Source: Tomocerus qinae
Lineage: Eukaryota > Arthropoda > Collembola > Entomobryomorpha > Tomoceridae
DNA: 64,000 bases
NCBI GenBank assembly: GCA_020055645.1
Contig: CM034546.1
Coordinates: 9,424,001 to 9,488,000 of the forward strand
Reading direction: 5' to 3'
In this document: positions 36,457-48,779 of the stretch, piece after piece
Position numbering within the stretch: the stretch's first letter is position 1
How the letters are laid out: each line of letters opens with the position of its first letter
Notes under the pieces: model-generated
Told to the model about the DNA's origin: nothing
Seen by the model: only the letters and a program-made list of their open reading frames with translations
Databases searched by the model: none
Position numbers and translations under genes: made by a program

Positions 36457-36489
36457 ATTTAAAAGTCAGAAATTGAAATACTTTTCAAA
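36457..36489 (+). promoter_or_regulatory. Conserved block before two plus-strand IR starts
   Basis: ATTTAAAAGTCAGAAATTGAAATACTTTTCAAA here corresponds to TATAAAAGTTAGAAATCAAAAATACTTTTAAAA at 16232-16264. In both the TATA-like word begins exactly 33 bp before ATG. If it is a real TATA box, the leader would be only a few bases long. Conservation could also simply reflect recent duplication. Confidence 0.4.
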
Positions 36490-38969
36490 ATGAGTGTTTC
36501 AAAATATATTTTAGTTTTTATACTTGTCATCATTCCATTGAATGATAGTTGGAAACTTTCAGAAATTGTAAATTTAGAAAAACGTTGTTACGTCAATCTC
36601 ATTTTCAAACAAAATATTGTTGAAACACAGAAATTTGAAGAAAAGATAAATATAGAACTTCGTCACATCACAATTCCTTTCGCATTCTCCAATCATAAAT
36701 TTAATTGGAAAAACCATTTCTGCTTACCAAATGAGAAAACAACAATGCGGGAATGGTCTCCAATTTATGTAAATGGGCCTATATGGGGCAGCAATTGTTT
36801 GAAATCATTGGAAAAGACAAATGCCAGTGCTATATCATCTCCACGTTTTCATAGCCGTATTAATTGTATAGCGCATGTCGCAATTAATTTCGACCCAAAT
36901 AATTTAATCGATTTAATACTAATCAACCACATCAGCGAAAATTCCTCTGATGACCATAAACATGATTGGCAAATCATTGAGACTTTGTATGGTGAGTTTG
37001 TATATTTGAGGAATTGGTATAGTTTTGCAGAATATTCTTCAGTGTACATGTTGGTAAATAGAGAAATGTTACAGTCGACTAAAGCAAATTCCTACTTCAA
37101 TTTTGAAGGGTTAAGCAAGTTCCCGCAAGAATCCAGAGTAATTCATAGGCTATTTTGGAAAAAGCAATGGTTTATGGTTCCTTTGACTGGTGAAGATGAG
37201 ATCTATTTCATCTGTCCGCAATTGGATGACAAAAAACAATTTAGTTATAGCATGGAGAAATTATGTTCTCTAAACGATTGCTCTCACCAACAATTGCGAG
37301 AGATAGCTATCAAAATATTCATAGAAAAGAGTAGAGTTACAGACACAATTATCCTTAATGCCCACAAACCGCACAGAGAAGGAATTAAGAGAATATCCTA
37401 CTGCGGACTGACGATACGTAATATTTATTTTACCAATTATTTGGACCATTACAAAGATTATGACAACAATTTTCTTCTGGTTTCTTCTTTAATCGCCGAA
37501 ACCTTTAGTAATGCTTCAATAAAAATTAATTGGTACGATGACAGCTGTAGAAGAAAAATTATTAAAACAAAGAACGCAGTAACATTTCAAATGGAATCTG
37601 AAGATATTTTACTACATCGTCGAGACCCTAACTTTGCTGTCATTCGAACATCGGAAGATTCTTTTAATTTCATCTCTTGTGTCGTTTTGGAAGATGAACA
37701 TCTGTCTTTCTATGGTTATATTCGACCTTTTCAACTTGAAGCATGGCTGGGACTAATTGCTTCCATTCTAGTTGTAATTTTATTTGTCAATGGCGTAACA
37801 TTTTACAGAAAAGACGAAAGTATTCCAATTATTTGGATTTGTTATGCGTATTTATTGGAAGTAACTTACTCGTTATCATCAAAGTCAAACAAATTAATTT
37901 GGATCAAATTAGTCATTGGATTGGACATATGCTGTTAATGTTCATTGTCTTGACAAATAGGTACAAGGGAATTGTTACTACAGACTTGATTGAACCACGA
38001 CCAGTAAAAAGAATTGAATCCATTGAACATATTAATATGGCCAATCTAACAAATTGGATTGTATTTGCTGAATTTCATGCATCGACTGAATTTGACCCTT
38101 TTGACTTCGAATTTATGATTCAACGTGTCATTCTATTGGAGTATTGTAGTAACAAAGAAAACAGATATGTATTACTGCTATGCAAGGATAAAATATTTCT
38201 TAACAAAAACATAACTGCTGTCACTGAAGCAGTCCACACCGTGTTTAATAACAATGGAGGTGTTAGTGTTAGTTTAAAATCAAAATTTAACTTCAGGTTA
38301 TGGTTTGCCTTGTTAGAATCAATTCATGATACTAGAGAATCGTACGGAATGATCGGGTTTACAAAACCATTGGCGTTGATGGATAAACTTTGGAAAATTG
38401 TTGGACTCCCTCCTGATTTCCCTGCGACAAGTCCTCAAAAATGGATTGCTCAGTGCAATAACTCTGCATTAATTCTCCAAAGTTCCCGACTACATCGACT
38501 TTTGAATGACTCCCACTGGAACCCAGAGAACTGTGGAGTTGAACCGAAGAGAACCTTGTACTATGGGAGTGAGGATAAATCCTATTCATCGATACCATGT
38601 TACGCATTTTTCGATAGCAGTCATGTTCCGATAGTCACTGCACATTTGAGGCGAAGATTATTCGCTGTTCATCAGTCTGGGATTTATAATAAATGGATAG
38701 AATTTTGGCGGAATGATAATTTTCCTTTATGCAAGACATGTTGGAAACGGCAACTACCGCGACCAATTACATTTACTAATTCTAACATTTCTTCGATATT
38801 TCTAATTACAATCGGCATTGCACTGATATATACTTTAACATTCTTGTGGGAAGATCGAAAACGCATTTTAAAAGGAACCAAAACAACTATGAAATCTATA
38901 ATAACAAATATTGTAAAAGCTTTACATTTTATCAATTACCATCTAAAACCAGGTTGGCTGCCAAACTGA
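36490..38969 (+). pseudogene. Ionotropic receptor (IR) gene with one frameshift at M2
   Basis: The first 478 or so codons are intact and match the 842-aa receptor: signal peptide, KLSEIVNLEKRCYVNLIF, the long extracellular domain, YGYIRPFQLEAWLG, M1 and pore helix PIIWICYAYLLEVTYSL. At about 37916-37932, where the paralogue reads IKLVIGPMLLMF, this copy has a net 5-bp insertion next to a small ATTGG-ATTGG repeat, which shifts the frame inside M2. After it, the original frame is open again to 38969 (LMFIVLTNRYKGIVTTDL through M3 and the tail), with no further break. The gene is therefore a young pseudogene, or the lesion is a polymorphism or assembly error. A DNA transposon inserted about 20 bp after the stop. 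Confidence 0.85.
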
Positions 38970-39416
38970 GCGGACATATAATAACTTAGTCCCCAGGAAG
39001 AACATAGGGCGTAAATCTAAAGTATTATGTTTGGGCAAAGAAAAATATAATGACAGGGAGATAGCAGACAAACCCGCATATTTAATGTTAAAATGACCCA
39101 ATTGTTTCCCATTCGTTTAATCCCCGTTTTAACTATCATGATATCGGGTCATTTTTGCGTTCATTTTACTAATAGTTTATGGTCGTTTTATGCCCATATT
39201 ATGGAGTGTCAATAAGCAAAACGCCCTGTTTACAGCCGTTTCCCATGCATATCCCCACCATATTACGGGCATGAATTATGCAGAAATATGTCATTATTAC
39301 AGCTAAATTTGAAGAATTATATTGGGTCATAAGGTCAATAATTTAATTTTAGAATATATTTGCATAATTTTATTTGATAAACTTTCCTTACTGTACAATT
39401 TTTACAAACTTATAGC

Positions 39417-41380
39417 TTAACTATGAACCATTGGAATACAAACTTTATGTTTAGTGTTTAAAGGTAACAGTACACATTTACAATGTAAATCATTAATTGA
39501 TGCTTTTACAATTTCAGAATATTTATTGCCTATTTCATATATACAAACTTGCTTACTTTCAAAAGGATAATCTTCGAAGTTCTTACAATCTAGAGCTTTT
39601 TTATATTCTATCAAAACATCCGCATTGACAAGTAATACGTTTGTTATTACAATAACTTCACCAGATTTCAAAAGAAAACAATTATCCCCTAACTTATTTG
39701 AAATTACCATACCATTATTATAGTATTTTTACACTTTCCATTCTTTACACCCACTGCACCCTGCCGTTTTTTAACGGTAATACCTTTAGATGAAACATTT
39801 TCAATTTCGTGCACCCTTTTCACTACTTGCTTTAATTGAAAATTCTGCCCCGAATCAGTCTTTTTAACTGGTACAAATAACTTTCAAATGAAAATGCACT
39901 GACGTTGTCTAGACTGCCATAATTTAAACTATCTTCAGAAATGTGAGCTAAAGAATGTACGTTATAAACAAGTGAAATGTCTCCATAATAACTCTCCATC
40001 AATTTTACAAATTTGTTTAACAGTAATTTTGCCATGCCATTCCACTCATTTACTTCCGCTTTTTTGGATAAAAGAATGTAAACAGCGGCATGCAGCAATA
40101 AAAATGTCTATATAAATGTCTGGGGAGATAATTTTTCAATGCTATTGGACCTGTGTAGAGCAAAAATAGTCTAAACTCCGTTGCCTTAAATCTATTTACT
40201 TCTGCAAGACTTCGTGGTTTTCTTGCAAATTCATTAGGTATTGATTTACGAATGGCAATTAAGTTAGTTGAAATTTCTTGAACCTTACGACTTGGAAGTC
40301 GTGTTTTTAATGGCCCCGAAAGCCAAATGTGCAATAATTTTCGCACTACTCCCAAGCATATTAAATGCATGTAATCAAGGATTACCTGCGAAACTAGCCC
40401 TAACTCTAGTTTAATAAAAGGGGAAAGTGATGTGTGATGGTCGCTGTCTAACTGCGTTTTGAAAGATTCGTCTGTTCTTAAATTAGCTTTTAAATTACGA
40501 AAAATTATTCTACCATTCCATTCACCTTTCTCAGTGCATCTCTCACACCCATGGTATGCATTGTGATTTTTTATACATTTTATAAAACTTCTTGCGGGAG
40601 CATCTGCAATAATGCAACTTACACGAATTATATATTTCGTGTTATTTACACATAGTCCACTTTTTTCTAAAAGTAATAGTTCCTCTATAAACAAAGATAA
40701 AAATTCAGAGAGGGACGAAGGTTTACTTTCCCCGCAAAAAAGACCTGCTAATAAAGGCCTTGGATCGACTGATTGATCTACTTTAAATAAAATGGGCCAC
40801 ATCTGAATATTACTACTTGAACAGATCGGCATTCCATCACTTCCCACGCTAAGAGTTAGTACATTCGTTTCTCGACATTCATTTAAAATTCGTTTTACAA
40901 TAGGAAATTTACAAACGTTCTGCTTATTTCCTTTTTAATTTGCTGTGAAATTCCAAAGTAATAAAATTGACCCCCGCCTACTTGGCAAGTTTGTACAGAT
41001 CTAGGCGTTTTTAAAATAGTTTTGGAACAACTAGGTAAATTTTCCTCTGCAAAATGAGGTTTTAGTATTTTTAATAGGTCAGAAAAAGCTGAATGAGTGA
41101 TATTGTGATTAATGCTCCACTCCGATAAATTGACCTTAATATTAGGTTTTAGTTGTAGACTATGTTGGCTAGAATTACGGAAATCTAAATCATTAACCAC
41201 TACTTCTGTATCTAATTGATTTTCAAAATGTGTACCATTTAAATCACTATTTACATTAATACTATTATTAGGCTCCAATGAATTATGAGTTTCATTTACA
41301 CGAACCGCTTCGTCTATTTCTTCCAATATTGCGTTTACTTCCTTCCTTATTGCTCTTCGTTTACTTCTGTATGATGACAT
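39417..41380 (-). pseudogene. Tnp2-like transposase of a DNA transposon, frameshifted
   Basis: The open pieces are colinear with invertebrate Tnp2-type transposases. Order on the minus strand: Ser/Asn-rich N-terminus (MSSYRSKRRAIRKEV..), LSVGSDGMPICSSSNIQMWP, IADAPARSFIKCIKNHNAYH followed by GCERCTEKGEW (zinc-binding type), LDYMHLICLGVVRKLLHIWL, ARKPRSLAEVNRFKATEFR, LLYTGPIALKNYLP, VYNVHSLAHISED, LDNVSAFSFESYLYQLKRLI, and a C-terminal CKCVLLPLNTKH piece. The acidic residues of an RNase H-like DDE core probably lie in GSDGMP, IADAPA and LDYMHL. Three frame changes are needed by comparison with the family, near 40910, 40090 and 39860, so this copy is not expected to be active. Confidence 0.8.
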
Positions 41381-43113
41381 TTTCGTCCACTTTTACCAGC
41401 TTTCAAATCACGAGCGTTAGAAAACCAATTTATGATTGCGTCATTAATCGTTTTTTCTGATGCAGTGCTACAGTCTCGGTTTCGTCTTGTTGCCTCTTTA
41501 AAATCAAAATTGTATTTTATTCCTATTTTATATTACAAGCAATGAAAACTGGTCTTGTTTCTATTTAAATATGGAGTACATTTAAATATACGTATAAAGT
41601 ACGTTTTATAACTTACCAATTACACACTTATGCAATTCCAAAAGTTTGAAACCATATTTTTGCTTGGAACCAACGCCGAAGAAGTTCATAATTTTTGCAA
41701 ACTCTGGGGACAATAGTTTTAGAAGTATTGCAGCGACTACCTTTTGAGTTGATTTTCCACCAATGCTTGCCAAATAAGTCACCTTTAGAAACAAAAATCC
41801 TAAGTATGAAAATGAAAGCCAATATAAAAAATATACATAAACCATGCTCACGTTACCACTTTAGTTCGGTTTTCAGCGGTAGTAATCCAAACTAAAAAGT
41901 TCATCCAAATTAGCTTTTGATTGTAAGGGGAGATTAAAGTTGAAATCCGCTGATTTTTCAATAACATTAACATTAAGCCGACTGCAAATTTCTTTAACGT
42001 CCTTCTTTATTTCCGTAAGGATTTCGAGCGTTTTTTCCTCAAAAGCTGTTTTAACGAGCAAAATATTTTTGATGTGGACAACGTTAAAAGTTTTCAACTA
42101 AACTTTATAAAAGTTTATACCTTTTTGTCGTTTCTCTAGTGCGGTGAGGCGATCGTTAATTGTTTTTAACTGGGAATTGTCAATATTTCCATTAGCTTGA
42201 ATATTTAAATTGGCTCCTTGAGTAGAGCAGCGGCCACCAGCATTTATATGAGAGAAAATGTTACTGAATACCAAGCTATCAACGGGATATCCGGGAGTAG
42301 TATACGGATTGCATAACTCTGAGTCTTGAAAAAGTTCTTCTCCTGATGGGGCAATAATCTGAGGTTGTACATCAGAAGGCAAATCCCCGGTCAAATTTAA
42401 ATCCTTTCTCACTTCGTCGATTTCTTCATAATAAAAATTAATTTCAAATATTATATAAAAAATGACTAATAAAAACGCTTTTGTTTCCTTATATTATAAT
42501 TTTACCACTTTGCATAAATAAGTTGTCATCCGGAAGTCCAAGTAGAGAACTGTCCGAGTTAGCATCTGATTCAAGAGCAGAATTATCGTTGCTCGAAGAT
42601 GTTGGACTTATTGGTTCCTTCTGTTTCTTCGGTTTTCTGTTCCTTCGCTTCTGTATTGATGGACGACTTTCCCCTTCGTCGGTTGTATCCAAGTTGGATT
42701 TATATGTCTTTTCTAATTTATGACGATTGTCGAAATTATCTATAAATTCAAAACAACAACCAAGTAATTAATGCGGCCGTTGTAATCGATGATCGACAAA
42801 CATTTTGTTATAAAATATTAAATAGTCATTGCCCATTGCTGTCGTTATTTTGAAATGATTTTTTGACTGTAATGAAAAGGCGATAACAATAAACTATTTC
42901 CTTACTTGTCTTTCTCATCACCTTGACATCCAATTCCATCCAGTTAGATTTCGGATCAGCAACATTTTGAATCAAAGTTTTTGCGTTTGCTCGAGGCCAC
43001 TTACACTTATCTTCAGTTTTGTTGACCCATTTTGTTGGTACCAAGAGTACTGAACTATCTTTTAAAAAATGTACAACGGAAAACATATTCCTGACTATTC
43101 GATTCTCCTCCAA
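41347..43113 (-). CDS. DUF4806-like protein gene of the same transposon
   Basis: Several exons on the minus strand. Exon A from ATG 43113 encodes MFSVVHFLKDSSVLLVPTKW and CKWPRANAKTLI, the usual N-terminal start of these proteins. Then come an acidic, Ser/Lys-rich linker exon (about 42740-42514), an exon about 42427-42122, an exon about 42060-41880 (EILTEIKKDVKEICSRL), a DUF4806-type core at about 41782-41622 (VTYLASIGGKSTQKVV, LLSPEFAKIMNFFGVGSKQK) and a last exon at about 41500-41347 (INDAIINWFSNARDLK). Most junctions are GT-AG phase 1; the one before the core is not resolved, so this copy may be damaged there. Its stop codon lies inside the start of the transposase frame, overlapping it by 34 bases. 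Such genes often accompany Tnp2 elements; their role is unknown to me. Confidence 0.6.
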
Positions 43114-43748
43114 ATGAAAACTAAAAAATCAACCGTCTGATGTAGACCCTGATGGCGCTTCCGAACGCATGATAGCTTACCATGTACTTCCACTTCATAT
43201 TACGCGTGGGATAGGAAGGTAAAACCTACTGGTTTACAAACGCGCACTTGCCATGTTTATACCAGATTAAAATGGGCTTTAAACAGGCATAACCCCTGGA
43301 CTATTTTATTGTAGTAATTGCTGCGAGTATTATTCCCGTAATATGCCTGTAACTGTTAACTGTATTAAGCAAATATTTTTTCACGATTCTATTGTCATTT
43401 TCCATTGCAATTTCCCATGAATAACCTTGTGATACAATTATGCGCTTATTACTGGCGTAAAACATGTCACGTTCCCCTACAGATGACGTCCCCTACTTTT
43501 CCCATACATTTCCCAGTCTTTCTACTGGGTTCCCTAGCAAAACCCTAGGTTTGTTCTTCCTGCGTGGTCCGCGTATTTGTAAATTTCTGCTTTTACATTT
43601 CATAAATCTTATTTTTTTTAACTTTACTATTTATGGTAAAAATAATGAGTCGTCTTTAGCAAACAAATGAGTCTTCTTTAAACCATAATGAATCGACTTT
43701 ATTAAGCAAATGAATATTTCTTAAAACTATAAACGGGTATATTAGACG

Positions 43749-44503
43749 CAGGGTTGTGGGTCGGGTTTTTTATGGGTTGGGGTTTTTTGGCAAAAAACCC
43801 ACCCCGCTTTACTTAAAAAACCCTGGGTTTATTGGGTTTTTTGGGTTTTTTACAAAACATACAAAAATTTGCACTACAGCTCCTTCTACATACGCAATAC
43901 ATACTAATTTCTATTCAAAAATGTAAACAAATGCATAATCAGGTGGAAACAAATAGCTTCTACACTTCTAAGGGTAATTAATGTATCGTAATGTGAGGGC
44001 TATAATAATATTAGTTTTATGTATACTTTAGTCATTGCATTGTGAAGATTATGTTTATAATATTGTTGTACACATAATTTCAATTTATCACTTACATATT
44101 CATTACTGTAATGCTTTGCAATTAAAGCTTCAAATTAACAAAGGAATAATTTCATAAAGTCAATATGATCAGTAAAATATTATAATGCATAATATTTCAC
44201 TAGTTGTTATCAAACAGTAATAATAATATAGGTGTTCACAAAAATACTGGATTTGCCACGTTACAACATAATAAAATTAAACTTTAATTTATGCTTTTAA
44301 TTATGCTTTAATTTTTCTTTTCATTACGTAAGCAATAGTAGTTGACACGGTTGTTGTTGTTGTCAGCTGTAGTTTTCATATATGGTATAGTATAGGCTTG
44401 TATTTATACCTATAGTTATATAAAAAACCCTTAAACCCAAAAAACCCAAAAAACCCGGGGTCGAGGGTTTTTTCCTAAAAAACCCGAGTTTTTCGATACC
44501 TTG
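43749..44503. mobile_element. hAT-type MITE with GGGTTTTTT arms
   Basis: A 755-bp element flanked by an exact 8-bp duplication, ATTAGACG (43741-43748 and 44504-44511). The ends begin CAGGGTT on the left and CAAGGTA on the opposite strand of the right end. Subterminal stretches of GGGTTTTTTGGGTTTTTT on the left are complemented by AAAAAACCCAAAAAACCC on the right. The centre is AT-rich and non-coding. Confidence 0.8.
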
Positions 44504-44534
44504 ATTAGACGACATTAATGACTTAACCCCAACA

Positions 44535-44912
44535 CGGTGTACCGTAAACTGGTCTTTGAAAACTGGTCTTTCTCGAAAAATTGAAACTAGTAAACTGGTC
44601 TTTCTATTCAAGTAAACTGGTCTTTCTATAAAAGTAAACTGGTATTTAGGGAATCCAAAACCGGACCTAAATTACAAAACCGGTTTTCGGGTTTTTCGGT
44701 TTTTGAACTTTTAAAACCGGTTTTTCACCGGTTTTAAAAACCGAAAATTTGTTTTTTAAAAATCAATGATAATACTACCAAATTAATGTGTTTGCAGATA
44801 AAGACAGGCAGAACGGTATTTCTATAAAAGTAAACTGGTCTTTCTATAAAAGTAAACTGGTCTTTCTATAAAAGTAAACTGGTCTTTCTATGAAAGTAAA
44901 CTGGTCTTGTAA
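44535..44912. repeat. 22-bp tandem repeat split by a small insertion
   Basis: Units of AGTAAACTGGTCTTTCTATAAA occur at about 44535-44645 and again at 44820-44912. The gap between them is filled by a segment rich in AAAACCGG / CCGGTTTT palindromes (about 44655-44760), probably another small inverted-repeat element. Confidence 0.75.
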
Positions 44913-45509
44913 GCAATGAGTGCCAAACAATTCACAATGGAGTATTATATTCAATTATTTGTTTATTATTATTACAATTAAATCAATGTTAAAGCATACA
45001 AGATAAAATAGAAATCAAAAAACAATAATATTTAGTGTTACATCATGTTTAGTTAGTTATTCAATTACGATTTTTTTCTTTTGACTTACTTTGGGTTTTA
45101 CAAGCGTAAGGTATGCTAATGTGTAACAGTAGCGCTTTATGGGTATGGTGTTGTAAGTCTCAATAGTACTTCTTATTTGAGTATCAAGCTTTACATACCT
45201 TGTTCTCTATCCTTTCCATCTGAATGTGTCAATCAATGACATTGGTTTGAACCATTTATCCTCCTCTAATTGCATTTTTTTTTCAAAAATCTGAAAAATG
45301 TGGGATGCTTGCACCCAGATCTAACTTTTATGGACATGCTCATCTTGCACTGCAGAATGAGACTTAAGTTCAGGAGTAAGATAAGGTTTAGATTAAAAAA
45401 ATTAGTGCTACATTTGTCATAGTGTGTGTCTTGAACACTCACTACCAATGTTCAATAATTTAGCCATCAGACCAGTTTACTTCTGTTGTAAGACCAAATT
45501 GGGCGTACA

Positions 45510-45578
45510 AGTCTGTCTAGTGGTCTAAACAGCCGCTTCTCAGACTGAGGTCTGGAGTTCGAATCTCTGGAGCGCCTC
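45510..45578 (+). repeat. tRNA-like / SINE-head sequence
   Basis: TGTCTAGTGGTCTAAACAGC resembles a tRNA A box and GGAGTTCGAATCTC a B box at suitable spacing. The stems do not close as in a working tRNA, so a tRNA-derived SINE is more likely. Confidence 0.45.
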
Positions 45579-45758
45579 AGGTCTAAAAGGTAGTAGTCTG
45601 GAGCTGGGAGAAGCTATCATTGCCGTATATTCGTTATTAGCATTGATTTGCCTATCTTAGTGACAATATGATTATCTATCAATGCCCTGACTGTAGTGTA
45701 TAGAGTGTTCTGTTGGTCTGTATACGTGCTACGAGTTCTACCTAGCACAAGTCTGACA

Positions 45759-45900
45759 GGGCCGGGGAATTGGGGGGGGGGGGGGCAAAAGGGGCGACCG
45801 CACCGGGCATCAAGCTCTTGGGGGCAGCAAAATGCCCGAAAAAAATAATTTGCTGACGTGCCCCCCTCAATACAACCTTGGAAAAGTAACATTTTTTCTC
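45759..45900. mobile_element. Fragment of a CAGGGCC-type DNA transposon
   Basis: Starts CAGGGCCGGGGAATTGGGGG with a long G run, then GGGGCGACCGCACCGGGC. This is the common terminal sequence of a hAT-like arthropod repeat and resembles the small MITE at 5332. The other end could not be placed. Confidence 0.45.
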
Positions 45901-45959
45901 AAAATACCAAAAAAATTCGCGCTTCGCGCATTTTAAGGAGATTTTTAGGCTAATTTTGA

Positions 45960-46192
45960 TTTATTTTAGAAAAAAAACCAAAATTTATGAAGTCATTGCC
46001 CCCTCTGAAATCGACTTCGAAATATCTCAAAAATACCGTCTCAACCCAAACCGCTTTCAAACCTTTTCCATCCAAACCTTGTTAAAAAACCCCAAACCGT
46101 GTTAAATCAAACCTGTCTCAATCCGACTCGTTTTTAATCAAAACTATCTCAATAAATCCCGTTATAATCAAATCCGTCTCAATCCAACACGT
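45960..46192. repeat. Degenerate short repeat preceding the satellite
   Basis: Variants of AAACCGTCTCAATCC and CGTTATAATCAAATC recur with loose spacing. They end where the 387-bp satellite begins. Confidence 0.5.
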
Positions 46193-48779
46193 TATTGTTT
46201 AGAAATGTCTAATTTGTTGAAAAACAATGCAAACAAAAAAGGTATGGTAATAGAATTTAAAAAAATTTCACAACGGTTTTTTTCAAAAATAGGAAATTTC
46301 AGTAACATTGTAACGCAATCAATCGGAACAGTGGTCATTCTTTTAGGATTTTGAAAAAATAATTTAGACCAGAAATCGTCTTGTTTTTGATGACGTAGTC
46401 CGTTCTTAATTTTAAAAGACGTTGATAGTTTCTACTGTTCAAAAGCGAAGCTTATTAAGAGCTGCTATCTAACAAAAATTCTATTACAGATTTTATTTTT
46501 TTGTGTTAAATCAGTCATCGTATTCTTAATTTACGTCGCAGATCTGCATCTTTTAAAGCCATCGACTGTAATTAATAAATATTGTTTAGAAATGTCTAAT
46601 TTGTTGAAAAACAATGCAAACAAAAAAGGTATGGTAATAGAATTTAAAAAAATTTCACAAGAGTTTTCTTCAAAAATAGTAAATATAAATAACATTATAA
46701 CGCAATCAATCGGAACAGTGGTCATTCTTTTAGGATTTTGAAAAAAAATTTAGACCAGAAATCGTCTTGTTTTTGATGACGTAGTCCGTTCTTAATTTTA
46801 AAAGACATTGATAGTTGCTTCTGTTCAAAAAGCGAAGCTTATTAAGAGCTGCTATCTAACAAAAATTCTATTACAGATTTTATTTTTTGTTTTAAATCAG
46901 TCATCGTATTCTTAATTTACGTCGCAGATCTGCATCTTTTAGAGCTATCGACAGAAATTATTAAATAGTGTTTAGAAATGTCTAATTTTTTGAAAAACAA
47001 TGCAAACAAAAAAGGTATGGTAGTAGAATTTAAAAAAATTTCACAAGGGTTTTTCTCAAAAATAGGGAATTTCAGTAACATTGTAACGCAATCAGTCGGA
47101 ACAGTGGTCATTATTTTAGGATTTTGAAAAAATAATTTAGACCAGAAATCGTATTGTTTTTAATGACGTAGTCCGTTCTTAATTTTAAAAGACATTGATA
47201 GTTGCTACTGTTCAAAAAGCGAAGCTTATTAAGAGCTGCTATCTAACAAAAATTCTATTACAGATTTTATTTTTTGTTTTAAATCAGTCATCGTATTCTA
47301 AAATTACGTCGCAGATCGGCATTTATTAGAGCTATCGACAGAAATTATTAAATAGTGTTTAGAAATGTCTAATTTTTTGAAAAACAATGCAAACAAAAAA
47401 GGTATGGTAGTAGAATTTAAAAAAATTTCACAAGAGTTTTTCTCAAAATTAGGGAATTTCAGTAACATTGTAACGCAATCAGTCGGAACAGTGGTCATTC
47501 TTTTAGGATTTTGAAAAAATAATTTAGACCAGAAATCGTCTTCTTTTTGCTGACGTAGTCCGTTCTTAATTTTAAAAGACATTGATAGTTGCTACTGTTC
47601 AAAAAGCGAAGCTTATTAAGAGCTGCTATCTAACAAAAATTCTATTATAGATTTTATTTTTTGTTTTAAATCAGTCATCGTATTCTTAATTTACGTCGCA
47701 GATTGGCATCTTTTAGTGCTATCGACTGAAATTATCAAATATTGTTTAGAAATGTCTAATTTGTTGAAAATCAATGCAAACAAAAAAGATATGGTAGTAG
47801 AATTTAAAAAAATTTCACAAGGGTTTTTCTCAAAAATAGGGAATTTCAGTAACATTGTAACGCAATCAGTCGGAACAGTGGTCATTCTTTTAGGATTTTG
47901 AAAAAATAATTTAGACCAGAAATCGTCTTGTTTTTGATGACGTAGTCCGTTCTTAATTTTAAAAGACATTGGTAGTTGCTACTGTTCAAAAAGCGAAGCT
48001 TATTAAGAGCTGCTATCTAACAAAAATTCTATTACAGATTTTGTTTTTTGTTTTAAATCAGTCATTGTATTCTAAAATTACGTCGCAGATCGGCATTTTT
48101 TAGAGCTATCGACTGAAATTATTAAATATTGTTTAGAAATGTCTAATTTGTTGAAAAACAATGCAAACAAAAAAGGTATGGTAGTAGAATTTAAAAAAAT
48201 TTCACAAGAGTTTTCTTCAAAAATAGTAAATATAAGTAACATTATAACGCAATCAATCGGAACAGTGGTCATTCTTTTAGGATTTTGAAAAAAAATTTAG
48301 ACCAGAAATCGTCTTGTTTTTGATGACGTAGTCCGCTCTTAATTTTAAAAGACGTTGATAGTTGCTACTGTTCAAAAAGAGTAGCATACTAAGAGCTGCT
48401 ATCTAACAAAGATTATATTACAGATATTATTTTTTGTTTTAAATCAGTCATCGTATTCTTAATTTACGTCGCAGATCTGCATCTTTTAAAGCCATCGACT
48501 GTAATTAATAAATATTGTTTAGAAATGTCTAATTTGTTGAAAAACAGTGCAAACAAAAAAGGTATGGTAGTAGAATTTAAAAACCTACAGCAAGCCGTAA
48601 CAGAAGCTCGCCTGAGTAAAGTTTACCGTGTACACATTTTGGTGGCGAAAAGTTACACAAAACCGAGCGTACGGATTTTGATCAAACTTTCAGAATTGAG
48701 TCTTTATATATGTATCTACGACATATTAAAAATTCATACCTTGATATTATAAGGAAACGAAGCTATATCATTTCAAATA

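Larger units (their letters stand above)
38990..43567 (-). mobile_element. Two-gene DNA transposon (Tnp2-type, CMC/EnSpm-like)
   Basis: A 4.6-kb element inserted just past an IR stop codon. Approximate inverted ends contain CAGGAAGAACA (left, 38993 onward) and TGTTCTTCCTG (right, to about 43562). Subterminal regions share CCATATTACGGGCAT-type words in inverted orientation (about 39250 and 43340). It carries a DUF4806-like gene followed by a Tnp2-like transposase, both on the minus strand. The target duplication could not be fixed. Frameshifts in the transposase indicate an inactive copy. Confidence 0.65.

Noticed and set aside
39500-41380. A host regulatory gene derived from a transposase
   Set aside because: Three frame changes and flanking inverted ends fit a decayed transposon better than a domesticated gene.
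45510-45578. A functional tRNA gene
   Set aside because: A- and B-box-like words are present but acceptor and anticodon stems do not close; kept only as a SINE-like sequence.
47304-47582. Minus-strand 92-codon frame of the satellite as a gene
   Set aside because: Its length varies between units, several units are cut to 64 codons, and differences are not biased to silent positions; the plus-strand frame is the more constant one.
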